This document shows positions 1-5,779 of a stretch of 8,718 nucleotides of DNA, piece by piece. Made by a program: the position numbers and the translations under genes. The notes under the pieces are model-generated. The model ran no database searches, was not told where the DNA came from, and worked only from the letters and a program-made list of their open reading frames with translations. This stretch comes from Bacillota bacterium (lineage in GTDB: Bacteria > Bacillota > Clostridia > Lachnospirales > Lachnospiraceae). Every line of letters begins with the position of its first letter. Positions within the stretch are counted from its first letter, which is position 1. Location: assembly GCA_023458855.1 (NCBI GenBank), contig JAEWWQ010000230.1, forward strand, positions 1-8,718. The letters are read 5' to 3'.

Positions 1-42
1 GTATGATATATTATATTTGCTTATATATCTGCAAATTCATAC
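1..42. repeat. Interrupted inverted repeat at the window edge
   Basis: GTATGA (1-6) and ATTTGC (15-20) are complementary to the contiguous stretch GCAAATTCATAC (31-42), giving a 12-bp stem with an 8-base AT-only bulge on the left and a 10-base loop (21-30). No clear T-run follows, so it is not a convincing terminator. It lies just upstream of the -35 at 55-60. It could be the end of an upstream gene's 3' region or an operator, and the window edge prevents a decision. Confidence 0.35.
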
Positions 43-54
43 TTTATATTTAAA

Positions 55-83
55 TTGACATTCCAATTCAAACATCTTACTAT
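55..83 (+). promoter_or_regulatory. Sigma-A-type promoter of the cytidylate-kinase-like gene
   Basis: A perfect -35 TTGACA (55-60) is followed after 17 bases by TACTAT (78-83), which matches 4 of 6 positions of TATAAT. Transcription would start near 90, giving a leader of about 29 nt made almost entirely of A and T, with the AAGGAGGG ribosome binding site at 105-112. The -35 and spacing are strong and the -10 is only moderate. Confidence 0.6.
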
Positions 84-118
84 TAATATATATATTTTAA
101 TAATAAGGAGGGTTTGGA

Positions 119-742
119 ATGGAAAAATTTGTAATTGCAATAACCAGAACTTGCGGAAGTGGTGCTACCACAATCAGCAGGATGTTAGCCGATCAGCTTG
201 GTATCGATATGTATGACCGACAGCTTCTTCGTCTGGCTTCCGATGACAGCGGTATTAATGAAGCTCTTTTCACGCAGGCAGACGAACATATTAAAAACAG
301 TATGTTATATCGCATTTCAAAAAAAGTATATAACGGAGAACTTATTCCTCCCGAAAGTGATGATTTTACTTCAAATGACAATCTCTTTAACTATCAGGCT
401 AAGATTTTGAAAGAATTGGCAGAACGCGAATCTTATATTTGTATTGGGCGTGCAGCAGATTACATATTACGCGATAAACCAAATGTGCTAAAGATTTTTA
501 TCTACGCACCGCAGGACAGATGTATTGAAAAAGAGATGGAACGCCTGGGAATAAGCCGTAAGGAAGCAGAAAAGCATGTAGCCAAAACTGACCGTTACAG
601 AAGTGAGTACTATAAATATCATACCGGAAGAGAATGGATTACTCCTTATAACTATGACCTATGCCTAAATACAGGAGAATTAACTTACGAACAATGTGTG
701 GACATTATTAAGTTCTATCTACAGTCAAAAGTTGCTCTCTGA
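119..742 (+). CDS. Cytidylate kinase-like family protein (P-loop nucleotide kinase fold)
   Basis: A 207-residue cytoplasmic protein resembling the cytidylate kinase-like family (Cytidylate_kin2, Pfam PF13189), which is common in Clostridia and mostly uncharacterised. The N-terminus has a beta strand leading into a glycine-rich loop, TRTCGSGATTI (residues 9-19), followed by helix SRMLADQLG and a YDRQLL segment (32-37), matching the family pattern GRxxGSGGxxI...YDxxLL. CIGRAADYIL (108-117) is the usual second strand motif. The arginine-rich lid-like region spans about 142-173 (AKTDRYRSEYYKYHTGREW), followed by YDLCLNTGELTYEQCVDII near the end. The glycine loop lacks the canonical lysine of GxxxxGK[ST], which is normal for this family. 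It is transcribed alone from its own promoter; the start is fixed by AAGGAGGG 6 nt upstream. A true CMP/dCMP kinase role is not established, because real Cmk proteins carry a standard Walker A. No strong terminator directly follows its stop. Confidence 0.85.
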   Translation: MEKFVIAITRTCGSGATTISRMLADQLGIDMYDRQLLRLASDDSGINEALFTQADEHIKNSMLYRISKKVYNGELIPPESDDFTSNDNLFNYQAKILKELAERESYICIGRAADYILRDKPNVLKIFIYAPQDRCIEKEMERLGISRKEAEKHVAKTDRYRSEYYKYHTGREWITPYNYDLCLNTGELTYEQCVDIIKFYLQSKVAL

Positions 743-819
743 CAATTGTGCATTATACCGCACGTTTCAGACGTTCTAATAGTTATTCTTTAAAATTTTT
801 GTATTTTGAAAGAAAGTAG

Positions 820-848
820 TTGCATTTTCAGAAAACTTTATTTATAAT
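820..848 (+). promoter_or_regulatory. Predicted promoter of the liv operon
   Basis: A perfect -10 TATAAT (843-848) lies 17 bases after TTGCAT (820-825), which shares only the TTG of the -35 consensus. Transcription would begin near 855, about 120 nt before livK. A weak -35 with an ideal -10 and spacer suits a regulated promoter. The spacer contains a CodY-like operator. It is the best promoter candidate between the kinase stop and livK. Confidence 0.6.
823..837 (+). promoter_or_regulatory. CodY-box-like operator
   Basis: CATTTTCAGAAAACT matches the CodY consensus AATTTTCWGAAAATT at 13 of 15 positions. The mismatches are at positions 1 and 14, and the palindromic core TTTTCAGAAAA is intact. 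It overlaps the end of the -35 and the spacer, a location where bound CodY would block RNA polymerase. CodY is a Bacillota repressor activated by isoleucine, leucine, valine and GTP, and branched-chain amino acid uptake genes are classic targets. No codY gene is in this window, so its presence in the organism is assumed. Confidence 0.6.
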
Positions 849-862
849 ACGTTTCATAACAG

Positions 863-946
863 TAAAGAAACAAAAGGGTTTCATCACCAAGTGATGGAGC
901 CCTATTTTTTTTGAATCGATATCCTATTTTCAATCTTGTTTCTTTA
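863..946 (+). repeat. Complementary pair enclosing the leader hairpin
   Basis: TAAAGAAACAA (863-873) is exactly complementary to TTGTTTCTTTA (936-946), an 11-bp AT-rich pair that would enclose the terminator hairpin at 876-902 and its T-run. The right arm ends 17 nt before the livK ribosome binding site. Low sequence complexity raises the possibility of chance. Confidence 0.4.
876..912 (+). terminator. Terminator-like hairpin in the liv leader (possible attenuator)
   Basis: GGGTTTCATCAC (876-887) pairs with GTGATGGAGCCC (891-902) over 12 bp, including two G-U pairs, around a CAA loop. It is followed by TATTTTTTTT (903-912), a textbook intrinsic terminator. It lies 134 nt after the kinase stop but downstream of the predicted liv promoter. 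It could therefore end kinase transcripts, act as an attenuator about 20 nt into the liv leader, or both. No T-box, riboswitch or leader peptide is recognisable around it. Confidence 0.75.
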
Positions 947-976
947 ACACTTAATTTTATAAGAGGAGGAAATATT

Positions 977-2203
977 ATGAAGAAAAAATTATTATCCATG
1001 GTACTTGCATCCGCAATGGTTGCAACCTGCTTAACCGGATGCGGTTCAAGCACAACTGCTTCTACAGCAGAAACAGCTCCGGCAGATACAGCAGCTGCTA
1101 CAGAGACTTCTACAGAAGCAGGAACAGAAACTGCTGCCGCAAGCGGTGACACAATCAATATTGGTGTTGTTGCTCCTTTAACAGGTTCCTATGCCTTATT
1201 TGGTCAATCTGGTAAGAATTCAGCAGAACTTGCGGTAGAAGAAATTAACGAAGCAGGCGGTGTATTAGGAAAAGAACTTAAGATTGTTGAGACAGTAGAT
1301 GACAAAGGTGATTCAACAGAAGCCGTTAACTGCTACAACAGATTGGCATCCGAAGATGTATGTGCTGTAGTCGGTACATTCTCATCCTCCTGCTCGATCC
1401 CAATGGCTGAAAGAGCTCAGGAAGATGGCATGTTATTAATTTCTCCATCTGCTACAAATGCAAAATTGACCTTAGTTGGTGACCACATCTTCAGAGCATG
1501 CTTTATTGACCCGATCCAGGGACCTACAATGGCAAAATTCGCATACGACCAGGGTGCTAAAAAAGCAGCTATCATCTATGCAAAAGATGATGATTATTCA
1601 AATGGTTTATATGAAACAATCTCAGAAGCATGGGCTGGCTATGACGGTGCTGAGTTAGTTTACACAGGTGAATGTACTTCAAAAGATGCTGACTTTACAG
1701 CACAGGTATCTCAAGTAGTTGCATCCGGCGCCGACGTTCTCTTCTACCCATTCATGCTCGATACTGTTCCACTTGTTGTTCAGCAAGCCAGAGAAGCCGG
1801 ATTTGAAGGCATGATCGTTGGTGGTGACGGCTGGGATGGTTCCGATACGACCGGTATCGAAGACTACTTTAACAATACCTACTACACAAATCACTATGCT
1901 CCGGAAGATCCTGCAGAAGCTGTTCAAAATTACGTTGCAGCTTACAAAGAAGCTTATGGTGAAGACAGCCTGACATCTATCGGTGCCTGCTACTATGACG
2001 CAATTAAAATGGTTGCTCAGGCAATCGAAAGTGCCGGCTCTGCCGATACAGAAGCAATCGTAAAAGCTATGACCGGTATGAGTTATGAAGGTGTTACAGG
2101 TTCCTTTACATTAGATGAAAACGGAGATCCTAAGAAACCTATCACATTCGTTGAATTTGTGGACGGTGTTCCAACATGGAAAGCAAACGTTGCAGCTGAA
2201 TAA
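977..2203 (+). CDS. livK: ABC transporter substrate-binding lipoprotein, branched-chain amino acid type
   Basis: A 408-residue extracytoplasmic lipoprotein that captures the substrate for the LivHMGF importer encoded next to it. MKKKLLSMVLASAMVATCLTGC is a lipoprotein signal peptide with lipobox LTGC (19-22); Cys22 would be lipidated to anchor the protein to the membrane. A flexible Ala/Thr/Glu/Ser-rich linker runs from about 23 to 57. The periplasmic-binding-protein type I fold (Leu/Ile/Val-binding) then starts at INIGVVAPLTGSYALFGQ (60-77). Further on, GTFSSSCSIPMAERA and ISPSATNAKLT are typical family motifs with ligand-contacting small hydroxyl residues. The ATG at 977 is chosen because AGGAGG (964-969) lies 7 nt upstream and the signal peptide begins there. 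The frame extends upstream to a TTG at 911, which would place 22 unsuitable residues before the signal and start inside the terminator T-run. Specificity for Leu/Ile/Val is the family default; related proteins bind other amino acids or amides. The name livJ would be equally valid. Confidence 0.93.
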   Translation: MKKKLLSMVLASAMVATCLTGCGSSTTASTAETAPADTAAATETSTEAGTETAAASGDTINIGVVAPLTGSYALFGQSGKNSAELAVEEINEAGGVLGKELKIVETVDDKGDSTEAVNCYNRLASEDVCAVVGTFSSSCSIPMAERAQEDGMLLISPSATNAKLTLVGDHIFRACFIDPIQGPTMAKFAYDQGAKKAAIIYAKDDDYSNGLYETISEAWAGYDGAELVYTGECTSKDADFTAQVSQVVASGADVLFYPFMLDTVPLVVQQAREAGFEGMIVGGDGWDGSDTTGIEDYFNNTYYTNHYAPEDPAEAVQNYVAAYKEAYGEDSLTSIGACYYDAIKMVAQAIESAGSADTEAIVKAMTGMSYEGVTGSFTLDENGDPKKPITFVEFVDGVPTWKANVAAE

Positions 2204-2228
2204 AGCGAACAAAAGAAAATTACCATAG

Positions 2229-2274
2229 AAATGAGGCATAGAAGCCCATATCTTCTGTGCCTCATTTTAGTTTT
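2229..2274 (+). terminator. Strong intercistronic hairpin between livK and livH
   Basis: Positions 2229-2244 (AAATGAGGCATAGAAG) pair with 2252-2267 over 16 bp, with a single G-U pair and a seven-base loop CCCATAT, followed by TTTTAGTTTT. This is a terminator or 3'-end stabiliser for livK. The downstream genes have no convincing promoter of their own, so they probably depend on partial readthrough, giving more binding protein than membrane complex. Confidence 0.8.
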
Positions 2275-2300
2275 ACAATATAAACTAAACTATTTCAGAA

Positions 2301-2318
2301 AGGAAGGTGGCTACCTTG
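2301..2318 (+). promoter_or_regulatory. Ribosome binding site and non-ATG start choice for livH
   Basis: AGGAAGG (2301-2307) is the only Shine-Dalgarno-like stretch here. It is correctly spaced (8 nt) from TTG at 2316-2318. It overlaps the first base of the alternative GTG at 2307, which is therefore too close to be served by it. No ATG lies nearby in frame, so a non-ATG start seems certain and TTG is preferred. Confidence 0.6.
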
Positions 2319-3203
2319 TCACTCTTTATTCAAAGTATTGTAAACGGACTGAACCAAGGCGCTGTCTATGCACTTGTTGCCTTGGGATATACAATGGTAT
2401 ACGGTATTATCCGTATGATTAACTTCGCGCATGGTGATTTCATCATGGTCGGCAGTTATACTTTATTTTATACAATACCACTTATGGTCCATGCCGGAAT
2501 GCCCGCATGGTTATCTGTCTTCGTAGCTATTATCATCTGTGTTATTGTCGGCGTGCTCGTGGAAAAGATCGCTTATAAACCGGTACGTAATGCAGGTTCC
2601 ATATCTGCATTGATTACCGCTCTGGCTATGAGTTTATTCTTAGAAAATTTAGCCCTCGTATTATTTGGTGCAAACCCAAAATCAGTACCTGCTATCTTTA
2701 ATCTTCCAATGATAGATATTCTGGGTGCAAAATTGCAGTCGAAATATTTAATCACATTAGCAATCGGAATCATTATGATGGTTGCTCTTCAGATCTTTGT
2801 AAAGAAGACAAAACTTGGAAAATCGATGCGTGCAGTTCCTGAAGATAAAGTAGCATCAACACTCGTTGGGATTAACGTAAATAAAATTATTACTATCACT
2901 TTTGCTATTGGCTCTGGTCTCGCTGCTGTTGCTGCTCTTATGTATTGTTCCACCTATCCGAGGGCAACCACCGAAATGGGATGCATGCTTGGTATCAAAG
3001 CATTTATCGCTGCAGTTCTTGGTGGTATCGGAAGTATCCCAGGCGCTATGCTCGGCGGTATTATCGTTGGATTACTTGAGATCTTCGTAAAAGTATATAT
3101 TGCCCCAGGCTGGTATGAAGCTATTACTTACGGTATCTTAATCGTAGTATTGTTAGTAAAACCTACTGGCATCTTAGGCAAAAATGTCGGTGAGAAAGTG
3201 TAG
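2316..3203 (+). CDS. livH: Branched-chain amino acid ABC transporter permease LivH
   Basis: A 295-residue, very hydrophobic integral membrane protein, one of the two permease subunits of the importer. The N-terminus, MSLFIQSIVNGLNQGAVYAL, is typical of LivH and leads to VALGYTMVYGIIRMINFAHG (21-40), the family signature. Several membrane segments follow. The cytoplasmic coupling loop MRAVPEDKVASTLVGINVNK (171-190) corresponds to the EAA region that docks on the ATPases. Glycine-rich GGIGSIPGAMLGGIIVGLLE near the end is also characteristic, as is the closing VLLVKPTGILG. Its start is a TTG (2316) with a GTG (2307) as an alternative adding three residues. It begins 112 nt after livK, across a strong hairpin, and its stop overlaps the livM ribosome binding site, so livH and livM are probably translationally coupled. 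Length is normal for the family. Confidence 0.92.
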   Translation: MSLFIQSIVNGLNQGAVYALVALGYTMVYGIIRMINFAHGDFIMVGSYTLFYTIPLMVHAGMPAWLSVFVAIIICVIVGVLVEKIAYKPVRNAGSISALITALAMSLFLENLALVLFGANPKSVPAIFNLPMIDILGAKLQSKYLITLAIGIIMMVALQIFVKKTKLGKSMRAVPEDKVASTLVGINVNKIITITFAIGSGLAAVAALMYCSTYPRATTEMGCMLGIKAFIAAVLGGIGSIPGAMLGGIIVGLLEIFVKVYIAPGWYEAITYGILIVVLLVKPTGILGKNVGEKV

Positions 3204-3213
3204 GTGAGCGAAT

Positions 3214-4218
3214 ATGCCAAAAGAGAAAAAAATATCATATTTCATTAATTTAGTTGGAACCATTCTCCTTTTTGGAGTTTTATGCTTTGTATTTGATGGA
3301 AATATACTTGGCAGTAAAACAAGCTATCTCAAAGGTATCATCATTATGTGCATGATTACCGTCATTATGGTTTGTTCCCTTAATCTGATTACAGGTTTCA
3401 TGGGTGAATTTTCACTCGGTCATGCGGGATTTATGTCTATCGGTGCTTATGCCGGAGCTGTCACAACAATTGCTATCAATGGATCTGGTACTGTGTTACC
3501 ACCACTTGTACTGTTCTTAATCGCAATTCTCGTTGGTGGTGTTGTTACTGCAATCTGCGGTGTTCTGGTTGGTATTCCGGCTTTACGTCTGCGCGGCGAT
3601 TACCTTGCCATCGTTACTGTAGCCGTAGCCGAAATTGTACGTGTCGCATTTACAAATTTCCAGATTACGGGTGGTGGTAAGACATTAAGCGGTATCAGTA
3701 AAGTATCTGATTTCCATTACGTATACATTACGGCAGCCGTATCCGTCACTATTATGTACATGTACATTCGTTCCAGATTTGGCCGTGTTGTTACAGCGAT
3801 TCGTGAAGATTACATCGCAGCAAGTGCTTCTGGAATCAATGTTACTTATTACAAGGTACTGACCTTTGCTATTTCTGCCTTTTTTGCAGGCGTTGCAGGT
3901 TCTGCTTACGCACATTACATTACCTCTTTGATTCCTACAAAATTCAGCTTCATGTACTCTTCTGAATTTTTAACCATGGTCATCCTTGGCGGTTCCGGGT
4001 CTTTGACAGGTTCTATCATTGGCGGCTCTATTCTTTCAGCACTGCCTGAAGCATTACGTAGTTTTCAATCTTACCGTATGCTAATGTATTCTATTGTATT
4101 AGTACTCGTTATGATCTTCAAACCAAGCGGTTTATTCGGCACTTACGAGTTTTCACTCACAAGAGTACTGAAAAAAATATTTGCCGGAAAAGACAAAGGA
4201 GGGATAACTCATGAGTAA
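3214..4218 (+). CDS. livM: Branched-chain amino acid ABC transporter permease LivM
   Basis: A 334-residue multi-pass membrane protein, the second permease of the importer, pairing with LivH. Hydrophobic segments begin near residue 9. NLITGFMGEFSLGHAGFMSIGAYAGA (about 57-82) is the LivM signature, followed by GIPALRLRGDYLAIVTVAVAEIVR and the ITGGGKTLSGI loop. The ATPase-coupling loop IREDYIAASASGINVTYYK lies around 196-214. The C-terminus has GGSGSLTGSIIGG and ends MIFKPSGLFGTYEF, as usual for the family. The ATG at 3214 is preceded by AGGTGAG (3202-3208), which overlaps the livH stop. The gene ends 8 nt inside livG. No truncation or frameshift is visible. Confidence 0.93.
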   Translation: MPKEKKISYFINLVGTILLFGVLCFVFDGNILGSKTSYLKGIIIMCMITVIMVCSLNLITGFMGEFSLGHAGFMSIGAYAGAVTTIAINGSGTVLPPLVLFLIAILVGGVVTAICGVLVGIPALRLRGDYLAIVTVAVAEIVRVAFTNFQITGGGKTLSGISKVSDFHYVYITAAVSVTIMYMYIRSRFGRVVTAIREDYIAASASGINVTYYKVLTFAISAFFAGVAGSAYAHYITSLIPTKFSFMYSSEFLTMVILGGSGSLTGSIIGGSILSALPEALRSFQSYRMLMYSIVLVLVMIFKPSGLFGTYEFSLTRVLKKIFAGKDKGGITHE

Positions 4219-4993
4219 AGAAGAAACTCCAATCTTGGAAGCAAAAGGCTTAGGAATTCAATTCGGTGGTCTGAAAGCTGTTAATAATTTTAATATTTCT
4301 ATCGGAAAAAGTGAATTGGTCGGTCTCATCGGTCCAAACGGTGCTGGGAAGACAACGGTATTCAACCTCCTGACAGGTGTATATCAGGCAACAGAGGGAA
4401 CCTATTATCTGAATGGCGAAAAAATGAACGGCAAACAATCCTATCAGGTCGTAGACGCTGGGATTGCAAGAACATTCCAAAATATTCGTCTTTTCAAAAA
4501 AATGTCCGTGATTGACAATGTAAAAATTGCATTTAATAAAAATATGAAATACAGTCTCGCATCAGCTATTTTCCGCGGTCCCGGATTTTGGAAAGAAGAG
4601 GCTGAAATTGATGCCAAAGCAAGAGAATTACTTTCTCTTTTCCATCTGGAAGCTTTAGCAGACTCTGCTGCCGAGAATCTTCCTTATGGTCAGCAACGTA
4701 AGTTAGAGATTGCCAGAGCTCTGGCAACTGATATGAAAGTACTGCTCTTAGATGAACCTGCTGCAGGCATGAACCCTACAGAGACTGCAGAACTTCTTGA
4801 ATCCATTAATTTAATTCGTGAAAAATTCAATATTTCTATCCTGCTGATTGAGCATGATATGAGTCTGGTCATGAAAGTATGCGAAAGAATTGTTGTTCTC
4901 AATTACGGCGAGATTCTTGCTACAGGTACTGCACAGGAAATCTCACAAAATCCAAAAGTAATCGCCGCATACTTAGGCGATGAGGAGGTGTAG
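4211..4993 (+). CDS. livG: Branched-chain amino acid ABC transporter ATP-binding protein LivG
   Basis: A 260-residue cytoplasmic ATPase that binds the LivH/LivM coupling loops and drives transport by ATP hydrolysis. All motifs are present in order: Walker A GPNGAGKT (41-48), Q-loop RTFQNIRLF (Gln90), signature LPYGQ (157-161), where the usual Ser-Gly is replaced by Pro-Tyr, as is common in LivG, Walker B VLLLDEP (177-183, with Asp181 and Glu182), the D-loop AAGMNP and the H-loop histidine His215 in IEHDM. The C-terminal helix VIAAYLGDEEV is the LivG-specific tail. The start ATG overlaps the end of livM by 8 nt and has AAAGGAGGG (4195-4203) 7 nt upstream, inside livM. Its own last codons GAGGAGGTG (4982-4990) supply the livF ribosome binding site. 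Confidence 0.95.
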   Translation: MSKEETPILEAKGLGIQFGGLKAVNNFNISIGKSELVGLIGPNGAGKTTVFNLLTGVYQATEGTYYLNGEKMNGKQSYQVVDAGIARTFQNIRLFKKMSVIDNVKIAFNKNMKYSLASAIFRGPGFWKEEAEIDAKARELLSLFHLEALADSAAENLPYGQQRKLEIARALATDMKVLLLDEPAAGMNPTETAELLESINLIREKFNISILLIEHDMSLVMKVCERIVVLNYGEILATGTAQEISQNPKVIAAYLGDEEV

Positions 4994-4996
4994 TTC

Positions 4997-5701
4997 ATGT
5001 TAACAGTAAAAGATCTTAATGTATCCTATGGAGCCATTCATGCTATCCATGATGTCTCACTTACCGTCAATGAGGGGGAAATCGTAACCTTGATCGGTGC
5101 CAACGGCGCCGGTAAAACTACCATTCTTCACACCATTACAGGCCTGCACAAAGCTGCCGGCGGCTCCGTCATGCTTGGCGATATTGATATTTTGAAGACA
5201 GAGCCAAGTAATATTATTACACACGGCATGGCACACGTTCCGGAAGGACGTCACGTTTTTGCAGGTATGACTGTTGAAGAGAACCTGGAAATGGGCGCCT
5301 ATATTCACAACAATAAAGAGCAGATCCAGTCTGATATAAAAGATGTATACCAGAGATTTCCCAGATTAAAAGAGCGCTGCAAACAGTTAGCCGGTACATT
5401 ATCTGGTGGAGAACAGCAGATGCTTGCCGTCGGTCGTGCTTTGATGTCAAAACCGAAAATTCTTCTGATGGATGAACCTTCTATGGGTCTTTCACCGATT
5501 CTCGTGGCTGAGATATTCAATATTATTAAGGAGGTCCATAGTCAGGGAATCACTATTCTATTAGTAGAGCAAAATGCAAAAATGGCTTTGTCTATTGCAG
5601 ACCGTGCATACGTCTTAGAAACCGGACGTATTAAGATGTCCGGCAGCGCAAAAGAGCTGCTTTCCAATGATGAAGTCCGTAAAGCATACCTTGGTGTCTG
5701 A
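4997..5701 (+). CDS. livF: Branched-chain amino acid ABC transporter ATP-binding protein LivF
   Basis: A 234-residue cytoplasmic ATPase, expected to form a heterodimer with LivG under the LivHM permease. Walker A is GANGAGKT (34-41). The Q-loop position reads VPEGRHVFAGMTVEENL, with the Glu typical of LivF in place of Gln. The signature is LSGGEQQMLAVGRAL (135-149), Walker B ILLMDEP (155-161, with Asp159 and Glu160), and the D-loop MGLSP. The H-loop position carries Gln192 in LVEQNAKMAL, again normal for LivF. The C-terminal KAYLGV is typical. It starts 3 nt after the livG stop, with GAGGAGGTG ending 6 nt before the ATG, so translation is probably coupled. It is the last gene of the operon and faces the convergent SipL-like gene 78 nt away. 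Confidence 0.95.
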   Translation: MLTVKDLNVSYGAIHAIHDVSLTVNEGEIVTLIGANGAGKTTILHTITGLHKAAGGSVMLGDIDILKTEPSNIITHGMAHVPEGRHVFAGMTVEENLEMGAYIHNNKEQIQSDIKDVYQRFPRLKERCKQLAGTLSGGEQQMLAVGRALMSKPKILLMDEPSMGLSPILVAEIFNIIKEVHSQGITILLVEQNAKMALSIADRAYVLETGRIKMSGSAKELLSNDEVRKAYLGV

Positions 5702-5726
5702 TATTTGTTTCTGATATTTTACTTCT

Positions 5727-5769
5727 AAAAAAAAATGTGCCACAAAACTTTAACGCTTTGTGGCACATT
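5727..5769 (-). terminator. Intrinsic terminator of the SipL-like gene, in the convergent gap
   Basis: Positions 5734-5746 (AATGTGCCACAAA) are perfectly complementary to 5757-5769, a 13-bp stem with a 10-base loop. The run of A at 5727-5733 becomes a T-run after the hairpin on the minus strand, so this is a strong terminator for the leftward gene, starting 11 nt after its stop. On the plus strand the hairpin is followed by CCCTTTG without a T-run, so it should terminate liv transcripts less efficiently. Confidence 0.85.
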
Positions 5770-5779
5770 CCCTTTGATG

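Noticed and set aside
748..763. Small hairpin GTGC...GCAC just after the kinase stop, considered as its terminator.
   Set aside because: Only four base pairs with an eight-base loop and no T-run directly after it.
936..963. TTGTTT...TATAAG, considered as a promoter between the leader hairpin and livK.
   Set aside because: Transcription would start at or after the livK ribosome binding site, so the message could not be translated normally.
911..976. Upstream TTG start adding 22 residues to the substrate-binding protein.
   Set aside because: It lies in the T-run of the leader hairpin, has no ribosome binding site, and would bury the lipoprotein signal; the ATG at 977 has AGGAGG and starts the signal peptide.
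743..976. T-box, riboswitch or leader peptide upstream of livK.
   Set aside because: The leader is only about 120 nt, with no T-box sequence, no recognisable riboswitch core and no short frame rich in branched-chain codons with a ribosome binding site.
838..1158. Minus-strand open frame of 106 codons rich in Ala and Val.
   Set aside because: It is the reverse of the low-complexity Ala/Thr/Glu linker of livK plus the leader, with no ribosome binding site or family motif.
2289..2303. A second CodY-like site before livH, with core TTTCAGAAA.
   Set aside because: Only about 9 of 15 positions fit the consensus and it runs into the ribosome binding site. Without a promoter there, chance is more likely.
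4997..5701. LivF has Glu at the Q-loop position and Gln at the H-loop position, suggesting a degenerate ATPase.
   Set aside because: VPEGR and VEQN are the normal LivF sequences, so these are family features and not damage.
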